DNA from: Glandiceps talaboti | Lineage: Eukaryota > Hemichordata > Enteropneusta > Spengelidae | Reading direction: 5' to 3' | NCBI RefSeq assembly: GCF_964340395.1 | Contig: NC_135559.1 | Coordinates: 22,249,621-22,302,120 of the forward strand | Length of the DNA stretch: 52,500 bases | In this document: piece by piece, positions 25,801 through 39,197 of the stretch | Layout of the letters: every line of letters begins with the position of its first letter | How positions within the stretch are numbered: the stretch's first letter is position 1 | Position numbers and translations under genes: made by a program | Notes under the pieces: generated by a model | Databases searched by the model: none | What the model was told of the DNA's origin: nothing | The model's input: the letters and a program-made list of their open reading frames with translations, nothing else

Positions 25801-28800
25801 GTCTACAATATTGTTATTATCTATTACACTGTCTACAATATTGTTATTATCTATTACACTGTCTACAATATTGTTATTATCTATTACACTGTCTACAATA
25901 TTGTTATTGTCTATTACACTGTTTGATATTGTTATTATCTATTACACTGTCTACAATATTATTATTATCTATTACACTGTCTACAATATTGTTATTATCT
26001 ATTACACTGTCTACAATATTATTATAATCTATTACACTGTCTATGATATTGTTATTATCTATTACACTGTCTACAATATTGTTATTATCTATTACACTGT
26101 CTACAATATTGTTATTATCTATTACACTGTCTACAATATTGTTATTATCTATTACACTGTCTATGATATTGTTATTATCTATTACACTGTCTACAATATT
26201 ATTATCATCTATTACACTGTCTACAATATTGTTATTATCTATTACACTATCTACGATATTGTTATTGTCTATTACACTGTCTACAATATTGTTATTATCT
26301 ATTACACTGTCTACAATATTGTTATTGTCTATTACACTGTACATATTGTTATTATCTATTACACTGTCTACAATATTGTTATTGTCTATTACACTGTCTA
26401 CAATGTTGTTATTGTCTATTACACTGTCTACAATATTGTTATCATCTATTACACTGTCTACAATATTGTTATTATCTATTACACTGTCTACAATATTGTT
26501 ATTATCTATTACACTGTCTACAATATTGTTATTATCTATTACACTGTCTACAATATTGTTATTGTCTATTACACTGTCTACAATATTGTTATCATCTATT
26601 ACACTGTCTACAATATTGTTATTATCTATTACACTGTCTACAATATTGTTATTGTCTATTACACTGTCTACAATATTGTTATTATCTATTACACTGTCTA
26701 CAATATTGTTATTGTCTATTACACTGTTTGATATTGTTATTGTCTATTACACTGTCTACAATATTGTTATTATCTATTACACTGTCTACAATATTGTTAT
26801 TATCTATTACACTGTCTACAATATTGTTATTGTCTATTACACTGTCTACAATATTGTTATTATCTATTAAACTGTCTACAATATTGTTATTGTCTATTAC
26901 ACTGTCTGCAATATTGTTATTATCTATTACACTTCCTACGATATTATCTGTTACACTGTCTACAATATTGTTGTCTATTACACTGTCTACAATATTGTTA
27001 TTGTCTATTACACTGTCTACGATATTGTTATTATCTATTACACTGTCTACAATATTATTATTATCTATTACACTGTCTACAATATTGTTATTATCTATTA
27101 CACTGTCTACGATATTGTTATTATCTATTACACTGTCTACAATATTATTATTATCTATTACACTGTCTACGATATTGTTATTATCTATTACACTGTCTAC
27201 AATATTATTATTATCTATTACACTGTCTACAATATTGTTATTATCTATTACACTGTCTACGATATTGTTATTATCTATTACACTGTCTACATTATTATTA
27301 TCTATTACACTGTCTACAATATTGTTATTATCTATTACACTGTCTACAATATTGTTATTATCTATTACACTGTCTACAATATTGTTATTGTCTATTACAC
27401 TGTCTACAATATTGTTATTATCTATTACACTGTCTGCAACATTGTTATTATCTATTACACTGTCTACAATATTGTTATTGTCTATTACACTTCCTACGAT
27501 ATTATCTGTTACACTGTCTACAATATTGTTATTGTCTATTACACTGTCTACAATATTGTTATTATCTATTACACTGTCTGCAATATTGTTATTGTCTATT
27601 ACACTGTCTACAATATTGTTATTATCTATTACACTGTCTACAATATTGTTATTATCTATTACACTGTCTATGATATTGTTATTGTCTATTACACTGTCTA
27701 CAATATTGTTATTATCTATTACACTGTCTACAATATTGTTATTGTCTATTACACTTCCTACGATATTATCTGTTACACTGTCTACAATATTGTTATTGTC
27801 TATTACACTGTCTACAATATTGTTATTATCTATTACACTGTCTGCAATATTGTTATTATCTATTACACTGTCTACAATATTGTTATTATCTATTACACTG
27901 TCTATGATATTGTTATTATCTATTACACTGTCTACAATATTGTTATTATCTATTACACTGTCTATGATATTGTTATTGTCTATTACACTGTCTACAATAT
28001 TGTTATTATCTATTACACTGTCTACAATATTGTTATTGTCTATTACACTTCCTACGATATTATCTGTTACACTGTCTACAATATTGTTATTGTCTATTAC
28101 ACTGTCTACAATATTGTTATTATCTATTACACTGTCTGCAATATTGTTATTATCTATTACACTGTCTACAATATTGTTATTATCTATTACACTGTCTATG
28201 ATATTGTTATTATCTATTACACTGTCTACAATATTGTTATTATCTATTACACTCTCTATGATATTGTTATTGTCTATTACACTGTCTACAATATTGTTAT
28301 TATCTATTACACTGTCTGCAATATTGTTATTATCTATTACACTGTCTACAATATTGTTATTATCTATTACACTGTCTGCAATATTGTTATTATCTATTAC
28401 ACTGTCTGCAATATTGTTATTGTCTATTACACTGTCTACAATATTGTTATTATCTATTACACTGTCTATGATATTGTTATTATCTATTACACTGTCTACA
28501 ATATTGTTATTATCTATTACACTGTCTGCAATATTGTTATTATCTATTACACTGTCTACAATATTGTTATTGTCTATTACACTGTCTACAATATTGTTAT
28601 TATCTATTACACTGTCTACAACATTATTGTCTATTACACTGTCTACAATATTGTTATTATCTATTACACTGTCTACAATATTGTTATTGTCTATTACACT
28701 GTCTACAATATTGTTATTATCTATTACACTGTCTACAATATTGTTATTGTCTATTACACTGTCTATGATATTGTTATTATCTATTACACTGTCTACAATA

Positions 28801-29310
28801 TTGTTATTATCTATTACACTGTCTATGATATTGTTATTGTCTATTACTCTGTCTACAATATTGTTATTATCTATTACACTGTCTACAATATTGTTATTGT
28901 CTATTACACTGTCTATGATATTGTTATTATCTATTACACTGTCTACAATATTGTTATTGTCTATTACACTGTCTACAATATTGTTATTATCTATTACACT
29001 GTCTACAATATTGTTATTGTCTATTACACTGTCTACAATATTGTTATTATCTATTACACTGTCTACAATATTATTATTATCTATTACACTGTCTACAATA
29101 TTGTTATTATCTATTACACTGTCTACAATATTGTTATTATCTATTACACTGTCTACGATATTATTATTGTCTATTACACTGTTTGATATTGTTATTATCT
29201 ATAACACTGTCTACATATTGTTATTGTCTATTACACTGCCTACGATATTATTATCTATCACACTGTCTACAATATTGTTATTGTCTATTACACTGTTTGA
29301 TATTGCAGTA
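19851..29310. repeat. 30-bp minisatellite, 9.46 kb, about 316 units
   Basis: The unit core is ACAATATTGTTATTATCTAT followed by TACACTGTCT. From 19861 to about 21340 about 49 units are in exact 30-bp register. Main variants are ATCTATT/GTCTATT, ACAATA/ACGATA/ATGATA and ACTGTCT/ACTCTGT. Deletion markers are GTTTGATATTG (26-bp unit), CTTCCTACGATATTATCTG and TTACAGTCTAC. Thirty is a multiple of three and no frame has a stop in most units, so very long open frames arise on both strands (translating as I-L-L-L-S-I-T-L-S-T, Y-N-I-V-I-I-Y-Y-T-V and D-N-N-N-I-V-D-S-V-I). Variation does not respect codons. I treat all of them as non-coding. Confidence 0.97.
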
Positions 29311-29327
29311 CATGGCAATTAATATCT

Positions 29328-30475
29328 GCAATATTGTGTACATGACAATATGTACATGTACAATATAGTTATTGTGTACATTTCAATATGTACAATATAG
29401 TTATTGTGTACATGACAATATGTACATGTACAATATAGTTATTGTGTACATTTCAATATATACTATATAGTTATTGTGTACATGACAATATATACTATAT
29501 AGTTATTGTGTACATGACAATATGTACTATGTAGTTATTGTGTACATGACAATATGTACTATATAGTTATTGTGTACATGACAATATATACTATGTAGTT
29601 ATTGTGTACATGACAATATATACCATAGTTATTGTACTATATAGTTATTGTGTATATGACAATATATACTATATAGTTATTGTGTACATGACAATATATA
29701 CTATATAGTTAGTGTACATGACAATATGTACTATGTAGTTATTGTGTGCATGACAATATATACTATATAGTTATTGTGTACATGACAATATATACTATAT
29801 AGTTATTGTGTACATGACAATATGTACTATATAGTTATTGTACTATATGGTTATTGTGTACATGACAATATGTACTATATAGTTATTGTACTATATAGTT
29901 ATTGTGTACATGACAATATATACTATATAGTTATTGTACCATATAGTTATTGTGTACATGACAATATATACTATATAGTTATTGTACTATATAGTTATTG
30001 TGTACATGACAATATATACTATATACTTATTGTACTATGTAGTTATTGTGTGCATGACAATATATACTATATAGTTATTGTACTATATAGTTATTGTGTA
30101 CATGACAATATATACTATATAGTTATTGAGTACATGACAATATATACTATATAGTTATTGTGTACATGACAATATATACTATATAGTTATTGTGTACATG
30201 ACAATATATACTATATAGTTATTGAGTACATGACAATATGTACTATATAGTTATTGTACTATATAGTTATTGTGTACATGACAATATGTACTATATAGTT
30301 GTGTACATGACAATATGTACTATATAGTTATTGTGCACATGACAATATATACAATATAGTTATTGTGTACATTACAATATATACTATATAGTTATTGTGT
30401 ACATGACAATATGTACTATATAGTTATTGTGTACATGACACTATGTACAATATAGTTATTGTGTACATGTATATT
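29328..30475. repeat. 32-bp minisatellite with 16-bp half units
   Basis: The core is GTTATTGTGTACATGACAAT followed by ATATACTATATA. Anchors are 32 bp apart (29470 and 29502). Some units insert an extra GTTATTGTACTATATA (16 bp), giving 48-bp steps. The unit holds palindromes (ACTATATAGT; TGTACATGTACA at the left edge) and is very AT-rich, so it can form hairpins. Confidence 0.93.
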
Positions 30476-31046
30476 GTAATATAGACAACAGAATTTATAT
30501 TGTGACAGATTTATAATCTTTGGAAGTTTGCAATAACGTATACATTGCAATAAAGCTGCCTAGAAGAGTTATACATGTATGTTTTTCAACTAAACAGCTG
30601 CTGTTTGGAGGTTAAAGGTCACAACATTTGCATATGTACCTTCCATTCTTAGATCTAATTTACATATGGATTTCACATTACAAAAATGTAACAAATGGTC
30701 AAAGTAATGGGGGTTAGTGAATAGAGCACACAATCCTATGTTGATGAGTTGCTATTAATACACACACACACACATTACGTACATGTACATTGTGACTGGT
30801 CTTATAACATTCCATCTCATAAAATGGGTCAGTCTAAATCATGTTCACTAAAGCCCCAGATTTCAGTCCCAGGTTCTGACATGGAGCACTACTCCGCCCA
30901 AAAAACATTCCCTTATTTCAAGTCCATAAATCTATATTATCATGTACACAGATCAGTTACAGTGACTTTAGCTATTTCAAATATTCATTTCCAGCTGTAT
31001 GATTCTTTTTAATTTCCAGGATGACATGACAGAGGCAATGGACACA
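30476..31046. other. Unique intronic sequence with a short CA tract
   Basis: (AC)n lies at 30757-30775. The open frame at 30749-31012 has no recognised motif. Confidence 0.4.
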
Positions 31047-32592
31047 ATGTGTTCACTATGCTGACATTGAATGGGTAGGGATATGTCAGATATTTCACTA
31101 TGCTGACATTGAATGGGTAGGGATATGTCAGATATTTCACTATGCTGACATTGAATGGGTAGGGATATGTCAGATATTTCACTATGCTGACATTGAATGG
31201 GTAGGGATATGTCAGATATTTCACTATGCTGACACTGAATGGGTAGGGATATGTCAGATATTTCACTATGCTGACATTGAATAGGTAGGGATATGTCAGA
31301 TATTTCACTATGCTGACATTGAATAGGTAGGGATATGTCAGATATTTCACTATGCTGACATTGAATGGGTAGGGATATGTCAGATATTTCACTATGCTGA
31401 CATTGACTGGGTAGGGATATGTCAGATATTTCACTATGCTGACACTGAATGGGTAGGGATATGTCAGATATTTCACTATGCTGACATTGAATGGGTAGGG
31501 ATATGTCAGATATTTCACTATGCTGGCATTGAATGGGTAGGGATATGTCAGATATTTCACTATACTGACACTGAATGGGTAGGGATATGTCAGATATTTC
31601 ACTATGCTGGCATTGAATGGGTAGGGATATGTCAGATATTCCACTATGCTGACATTGAATGGGTAGGGATATGTCAGATATTTCACTATGCTGGCACTGA
31701 ATGGGTAGGGATATGTCAGATATTTCACTATGCTGACATTGAATAGGTAGGGATATGTCATATATTCCACTATGCTGACATTGAATAGGTAGGGATATGT
31801 CAGATATTTCACTATGCTGACATTGAATGGGTAGGGACATGTCAGATATTCCACTATGCTGACATTGAATGGGTAGGGATATGTCAGATATTTCACTATG
31901 CTGACATTGAATGGGTAGGGATATGTCAGATATTTCACTATGCTGACATTGAATGGGTAGGGACATGTCAGATATTTCACTATGCTGACATTGAATGGGT
32001 AGGGATATGTCAGATATTTCACTATGCTGACATTGAATGGGTAGGGATATGTCAGATATTCCACTATGCTGACATTGAATGGGTAGGGATATGTCAGATA
32101 TTCCACTATGCTGACATTGAATGGGATAGGGATATGTCAGATATTTCACTATATGCTGACATTGAATGGGTAGGGATATGTCAGATATTTCACTATGCTG
32201 ACATTGGATGGGTAGGGATATGTCAGATATTTCACTATGCTGACATTGAATGGGTAGGGACATGTCAGATATTTCACTATGCTGACATTGAATGGGTAGG
32301 GATATGTCAGATATTTCACTATGCTGACATTGAATGGGTAGGGATATGTCAGATATTTCACTATGCTGACATTGAATGGGTAGGGATATGTCAGATATTT
32401 CACTATGCTGACATTGAATGAGTAGGGACATGTCAGATATTTCACTATGCTGACATTGAATGAGTAGGGACATGTCAGATATTTCACTATGCTGACATTG
32501 AATGGGTAGGGATATGTCAGATATTTCACTATGCTGACATTGAATGGGTAGGGATACATGTATGTCAGATATTTCACTATGCTGGCATTGTG
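31047..32592. repeat. 42-bp minisatellite (about 36 units)
   Basis: The core is TATGCTGACATTGAATGGGT followed by AGGGATATGTCAGATATTTCAC. It is near-homogeneous, with substitutions such as CACTGAAT, AATAGGTAGG and ATTCCAC. Indels (GGGATAGGG, ATATGCTGAC, GATACATGTATG) occur only at 32125-32155 and 32550. Because 42 is a multiple of three, minus-strand frames stay open for 365-546 codons. This is not a gene. Confidence 0.96.
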
Positions 32593-32981
32593 GAGTCCTG
32601 ATGAACGAATGCTTCAAGTGACCTGTTTGGAATCTGCAGGTTTAAGTCTCACCACTGCTGTTTGTTTCTGAATGGCTAAAGGCCTTGGAAAAGATAGGAA
32701 CCATGCTTGTGCCTCAGTCAACCCAACTGAATATTTGGGCACCTGATAGGATAGAGGTTGCAATGTGAATGCTTTTATAATCCCACAGTGTATGTACGTG
32801 CTTATACAGGATTGTATGCTCCACATGCACAAGAAGTTGAGGAAGTATAAAGGGCTAGTGTGATGCGATAGATCCATGATGCCAGTGGTAATAATTGCAA
32901 AGCATTTTGAGTAAAGTGGGACAGCTCTATATAAAAAAACTAACATTATTATTAACATATACGTATGGACATGTTAAATAG
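32593..32981. other. Unique intronic sequence
   Basis: The minus-strand frame at 32614-32958 has no recognised domain. Nothing else was seen. Confidence 0.4.
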
Positions 32982-33285
32982 TCTTGTTCTATTTTGACTC
33001 TCTAGCATGAGGTGAAATGATATTGCAGGTACTGAGAATAAATCAACCATCTTGTTCTATTTTGACCCTCTAGCATGAGGTAAAATGATATTCCAGGTAC
33101 CAAGAATATTGTTACTATCATCTTTAGGTCTTTTGTGCTGCCTCGCTTTTAATTAATACAGTTGTGTGGTACGTGTGGAGAGTGAAAGTCATGTAGATTG
33201 GTAAAGTTATAATTTTGAATTATTTATCTATATCTGTAATGTTCTTATTGGTTCCAAATAAAAAGATCTCACTTAACTGTAAAAT
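32982..33285. repeat. 304-bp duplicated segment, left copy
   Basis: Identical base for base, by eye, to 33995-34298 (offset 1013 bp). It contains two units of the 68-bp repeat plus about 170 bp of otherwise unique sequence that includes GTGTGGTACGTGTGGAGAG. Confidence 0.93.
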
Positions 33286-33504
33286 TTTCAAATTAGGGCA
33301 CAACTAAGAAATGGAATTTTTGACATACATGTAACATGTATGATGTAGATAAAACTAGGGTAAAGAAAGGTGAGAAAGTATTGTCTCTCTACATTGTACG
33401 TGTTTAGGAATTCTTGCTACTGTAGGTACTGGTACGTCATGAAAATAACAAATATTCAATTTATTGGTCACTATACACATTCATTACTATCGGCATGCAT
33501 AAGT

Positions 33505-34130
33505 CAACCTTAGTAAATGCTCATTCTATTTTGACTCTCTAGCATGAGGTGAAATGATATTGCAGGTACTGAGAATAAATCAACCTTCTTGTTCTATTTT
33601 GACCCCCTAGCATGAGGTAAAATGATATTGCAGGTACTGAGAATAAATCAACCTTCTTGTTCTATTTTGACCCTCTAGCATGAGGTGAAATGATATTGCA
33701 GGTACTGAGAATAAATCAACCTTCTTGTTCTATTTTGACCCTCTAGCATGAGGTGAAATGATATTGCAGGTACTGAGAATAAATCAACCTTCTTGTTCTA
33801 TTTTGACCCTCTAGCATGAGGTGAAATGATATTGCAGATACTGAGAATAAATCAACCTTCTTGTTCTATTTTGACCCTCTAGCATGAGGTGAAATGATAT
33901 TGCAGGTACTGAGAATAAATCAACCTTCTTGTTCTATTTTGACCCTCTAGCATGAGGTGAAATGATATTGCAGGTACTGAGAATAAATCAACCTTCTTGT
34001 TCTATTTTGACTCTCTAGCATGAGGTGAAATGATATTGCAGGTACTGAGAATAAATCAACCATCTTGTTCTATTTTGACCCTCTAGCATGAGGTAAAATG
34101 ATATTCCAGGTACCAAGAATATTGTTACTA
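33505..34130. repeat. 68-bp minisatellite (about 9 units)
   Basis: The core is TTGTTCTATTTTGACCCTCT followed by AGCATGAGGTGAAATGATAT and ending ACTGAGAATAAATCA. Anchors are 68 bp apart (33583 and 33651). The last units belong to the 304-bp duplicated segment. The unit carries AATAAA on the plus strand only, antisense to NALF. Confidence 0.94.
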
Positions 34131-34298
34131 TCATCTTTAGGTCTTTTGTGCTGCCTCGCTTTTAATTAATACAGTTGTGTGGTACGTGTGGAGAGTGAAA
34201 GTCATGTAGATTGGTAAAGTTATAATTTTGAATTATTTATCTATATCTGTAATGTTCTTATTGGTTCCAAATAAAAAGATCTCACTTAACTGTAAAAT
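33995..34298. repeat. 304-bp duplicated segment, right copy
   Basis: Direct-orientation copy of 32982-33285 with no mismatch found. The right breakpoints are CTGTAAAAT|TTTC in the left copy and CTGTAAAAT|CTTG in this one. Confidence 0.93.
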
Positions 34299-35218
34299 CT
34301 TGCATGATTTGTAACATCATTTTATCAGAATCATAACTAGGTCCTTCTGCTCTTACCTTTGCTGATTCTCCACCAGTAATCGTGTGAGTGATTGGCAGAT
34401 GAAATGACCAATCAGGACAAAGCATAGTGTTTAACATAATGTAAACTTTGACCTCTTACATTACCTTGGCAATTTACATTTTACTATTAATAGTTTGCAC
34501 TTACATAATGATTACAACAATTGACATCTCCAATTTTGGCCTTGGCACGTTTAATTTTAGTCAATTTTGGCCTTGGCAAGTTTAATTTTAGTCAAATTTG
34601 GCTGGTCCAGAAAAGAATAATCCAAGGCTACATGTACTTCTCTGTAGGTAATTTGGAACAAATAGTATGTTATAAATGATCATTGTGTCAATCTGTAGCA
34701 ACTGGTAGACGACACTGACCTGAGTCAGGTGACCTTTTGAATCAGGTGACAGGTAACAAGAAGACAAATCTCTTTACAGTATCACTTCTGATAAATTATA
34801 TCAAGGCCCCAATCATGCTTCTAATGAAAATGATGCTATGCAATCACAAGAGATGTCGCAGTCATGTGTGATTGCAGTCATTTTATTTATAAATTGATTA
34901 AAAAACATCGCAAATAAATCAATCAATCCAAATCTTGATACCAGTCTATCATACAATTGTTATCATAACTAAAACTGACCCATACACTCCAGGTCCAAAC
35001 AATAATACATTGTATGTTCAAAATGTACCGCTACTATCCAAATCAGACATTTACATTTAGCTGAATTTCAGAACACACATTTGCTATACATGCACATAAC
35101 TGTGTATCAGTATCTAACAATTCTCTCAACTAAATTACTAGAAGTTTGACATCGGTTCTATGACCTATTTTGACCTCACCTGAATGTAAACACAAGTTCA
35201 TGACTAAACAAGCGACCT
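34299..35218. other. Unique intronic sequence
   Basis: It contains a small direct repeat at 34530-34610 (CAATTTTGGCCTTGGCA followed by TTTAATTTTAGT, twice). No coding region was recognised. Confidence 0.4.
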
Positions 35219-35227
35219 ATCGGTCAG

Positions 35228-37656
35228 AATAGCTCCGCTGTTTTTTTTTTTATTTAATTTTTTATTTTGGTGACATGTAGAAGTGGTTCAGGTCTTCAGC
35301 TCTTTGAGTCACTATGCAGTTTTGTTTTAGCGATGCAATAAAGTGGTTAGCGGTTTCATATGATGTCTCACTATAAAACACATTTTACACAGAAGTTGGT
35401 AATGTATTGTACTTTTATACCATAGTCACCATTTTATAACAAAAATCTACTGTTATGAAAAATTGCACAAAATCTCAGAAAAAAATGACTGGGAAATGCA
35501 CACAAGAAAAAGAAAAAAAGAGGATTTTGAGGTTGGCTATAAGTAATTCCAGTGTCTTACAGCTGTAACCCTGGAAAATTTTAATGAAGAATGAAATAAA
35601 CTAGGGATCTAAAATAATTTTGAGGCAATTTGAATTTCAATTTTCTAACAAATTTACAAAGTCAACAACATTCAACTTGTTCTAGTTGTGGTAGATATAT
35701 ATAGGGAAGAAATGTATTAATCGCCATAATAGTTTCCGTACGGCGACAATCTCAAGTACCCGGAAGAGAGTCATTCTCAGCCATACGTTACAGTGGTAAC
35801 ACTCGTTCATGTTCGGTTACCTTTCACAAAGAAAACACAACGAAATGGTTGAAATGATCTTTTTTTAATTTCTTTTCATCACAACAACAAAATCTGCGTG
35901 ATCAAAAGTGTTGTAAACTAAACCAGAAAGAATTATCGGACTGGCTAAACTTCCCGATGAACTGGAAGGTCCTACTACTTCCAAGTAAGCCTCGATAGTA
36001 CTATAGTACGTGAGAAAATCGTCTCAAACTAGCGATACAACTTTCAAAATATAACTTGACATGTCTTCATTTGTTAGAGTTATACAATTCAAGACGGGTT
36101 TTCACTCGAAAACAACAATTCTGTGAATAATGACAGTGACGATGTTACCACTGTAACGTCTGGCTGACAACGACTTGCTTTCGGGTTAGTCCCTCGTGCA
36201 TACGGGTGGATTGTCGGCGATTAATACATACATGTACATCGTCTGATATTTTAATTCACAGTGTTTTTTGTGACCGGCGCCTGTCAGCAGACTCTGCCAT
36301 TTTTTTCATCATTCCATTGTATTTAAACCTTGTACTTGACATTTCGCAATATTTATAATTCTCAACAAAATACCTCAACATGCCTCACTTCGCTCGTACT
36401 CAAAGCAGCCCCGCACGTAGTCCTGCTTGCATACGGAGGAATTCGGGACTCGATTCTGACAATTGTCCCTCCCCCTCCGGTGTTTAGAGTCAAGTCAGTA
36501 ATACAGACTCGTGCACCCGAGGACTACCCCGCGCGGTATGATCACTGACACTGATGACATGATGAGAGAGAACCTTTTCGGATTTACATGTAAAACGGGG
36601 AAAGATACGCAAAACATAATGCAAAGTCTGAAGCCAAATTAAAGTTGTAATTATTTTAATTATTTTTACTTGCCAAATATTTGCATTTTGGAAAGGCAAG
36701 ACACGTTCATGTCGTTTAACTTTACATGTGAACTGTCGGCCATATTTAAACTTCAACCGCATGCCTGGCATGCCCTTCCTTACGCAAGTTGTCTGAATTC
36801 TGGTTCACTGTCATTCCAAATTGCACGACAATATAGAATTAACCACAAGTTACATGTTATCTGAAAACATCACACTTTTATAGTGGGTCTGAAGTGTGAT
36901 TTTAGTGAGTACTAAGAACGTCCTGTGTTGATACTCAAGATACTTGCTGTGGAAAATCGCTCGGTCGAATGAGGTCACCTTCAGCTTCTGGTCGAATCAG
37001 GATAGAGTATGCAAATGAGGATGTTGCGGATTGGCTGATAATGTAGAAGGGTGCAGAATTGGATTTGAAGTTTACAACCCTGTTTCGAACAAACGCTTGT
37101 CATTTGGGTGCCCAATGCGTAGAATTATGACTATAGCACATATTACATTGCTTGTTTGACGTCAATAGTGTCTTTTGAAAAGTGGCAGTTTACTTAAAGT
37201 CTCGTCGACTGATTTCCAATATGGCGTCGGTCATTATGCTCATTAACATATTCATTTTTTTTTCAAATTACAAAAAAAAAATCATAAAAAATAAAAATGA
37301 GGATGTGCTGACTTGAAATTAACAAATCTGAGTAAGCTACCCCCTGCGCATCAACACGCCAGATATCAAAGCAATCTAATAAGAGGTTTTCAAGGAGTTG
37401 ATGAAAATGACATTTTATGAAAAAAAATCATAAAAAATTGAAAATGGCACAGATCAACTTGGCATGAACAAATCTGAATAGCCTCCCCCCAGGGAACATG
37501 CACACCAAATATCGAAGAATTCCGACTGTCACTTATGGAGTAGATAGTAAAAATATAAAAGTTTGACGGACACCTATGATTCACTCTACTCTCTATACCT
37601 CAATACCCACCTATACCTAAAGCTACGCTTTCAGCTTTCGCTGACAGCGGAGCTAA
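35228..37656 (+). mobile_element. Putative 2.4-kb Helitron/Helentron-like element (AGCTCCGCTG family)
   Basis: The left end TAGCTCCGCTGT (about 35232) is the exact inverse of ACAGCGGAGCTA at the right end (about 37645). Immediately inside the right end, TCAGC-TTTC-GCTGA forms a hairpin, followed by CAGCGGAG and CTAA. That is the same plan as the CAGTTGTGCTAA family: inverted termini, 3' hairpin, CTAA. The tail (37250-37540) holds two diverged copies of a roughly 150-bp block (AAAAAATCATAAAAAAT, AACAAATCTGA, CCAAATATC). The middle (35.7-37.2 kb) is richer in CpG. No transposase or replication-initiator protein was recognised; the open frames at 36330-36864 are anonymous. Confidence 0.45.
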
Positions 37657-38269
37657 AAATATTGTTTAGTCAGTAATTTTATTTCATTGTGGAGAATTTG
37701 TTATGAATTTCATTTAGTCATACAATCTTATTTATACTAAAAGTCAAAGAATAGAAGGGACAATTGCACAATGTCACACACACTCAATAAACAAAATTCA
37801 TTCATTTAGGACAAACCTTCTCCATCCTCCCCCTAAACAAACATTCACAGGTGCAACATTGATATGTTTATATTTGATGTAAACCATGATGAAAATTATA
37901 GTGTTCACACCGCTACAATTGATGCAATGTAAAAACATGATGGTAAACACAGAAACCCAGCACTGTATCTCACAGTAGAAGTAAATTTTTATCAACTTTT
38001 ATCAACATCTCAGTAGTAAATACAGAACCTCTTATCATTTAAGGAGTCAAAGTTTTCAAAATTTGGTTAGAAGTGTGAAAATGAAGTTTAGCAATTGTAT
38101 TGACACCTGACCCCCTGCCACCTAAATGAATGAAGTTCATTTACTGAGCTTGAATGACATTGTGAGACCAGCCCTATTGGTTTGAACATCAAATCAGTTG
38201 TTGCTAAACATTGAAGATACAAAAGAAGGCATGTTTCCAAGTGTTTTGACTATCTCTGAACAACTTCGT
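37657..38269. other. Unique intronic sequence
   Basis: No structure was recognised. The minus frame at 37798-37995 has no known motif. Confidence 0.4.
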
Positions 38270-39047
38270 TCCCACATGTATAACATAATATTATGTACTT
38301 GCACAGCCTATCCATATGTATAACATAATATTACATACTTGCACTGCCTTCCCACATGTAAATACGTGTAACGTTACGTACTTGCACTGCCTTCCCACAT
38401 GTAAATACGTGTAACGTTACGTACATGTACTTGCACAGCCTATCCATATGTATAACATAATATTACATACTTGCACAGCCTATCCATATGTATAACATGT
38501 TATGTACTTGCACAGCCTTCCCACATGTATAACATACGTGTAATGTTACGTACTTGCACAGCCTTCCCAAATGTATAACATACGTGTAATGTTACGTACT
38601 TGCACAGCCTTCCCACATGTATAACATAATGTTACGTACTTGCACAGCCTTCCAACATGTATAACATGATGTTACATACTTGCACAGCCTTCCCACATGT
38701 ATAACATTATGTTGTGTACTTGCACAGCCTTCCCACATGTATAACATACGTGTAATGTTACGTACTTGCACAGCCTTCCCACATGTATAACATACATGTA
38801 ATGTTACGTACTTGCACAGCCTATCCATATGTATAACATGTTATGTACTTGCACAGCCTTCCCACATGTATAACATATGTGTAATGTTACGTACTTGCAC
38901 AGCCTTCCCACATGTATAACATACGTGTAATGTTACGTACTTGCACAGCCTTCCCACATGTATAACATAATGTTACGTACTTGCACAGCCTTCCCACATG
39001 TATAACATAATGTTACGTACTTGCACAGCCTTCCCACATGTATAACA
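38270..39047. repeat. 40-46-bp minisatellite (about 18 units)
   Basis: The core is TACTTGCACAGCCTTCCCAC followed by ATGTATAACATA and a variable ACGTGTAATGTTACG. Length classes result from presence or absence of a CGTGTA-type insert. The inserts contain the near-palindromic ACGTGTAACGTTACGTAC. Confidence 0.92.
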
Positions 39048-39197
39048 TATAGAACATCTACAAATCTGTTTGGAATTACTAAACTATTGCTGAATAATTA
39101 TTTCAGGCAATTGAAGTTTTGTTCATAGAAGGATTGAATCTACATCAGTCGACCGATCAACTTGTTGTGAGTGCTGAAGTAAACGTTCACAATACCA

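Noticed and set aside
19830-29322. Many open frames up to 864 codons (I-L-L-L-S-I-T-L-S-T and D-N-N-N-I-V-D-S-V-I repeats)
   Set aside because: All are products of the 30-bp array. Open frames exist on both strands and in several frames at once, and frame switches occur wherever units carry 4-bp deletions.
30977-32617. 546-codon and 365-codon minus-strand frames (Q-C-Q-H-S-E-I-S-D repeat)
   Set aside because: They are explained by the 42-bp stop-free unit. Overlapping frames are open together.
36330-36864. Anonymous open frames in the CpG-richer centre of the 35.2-37.7 kb element
   Set aside because: They overlap on both strands, lack known motifs and have no splice context.
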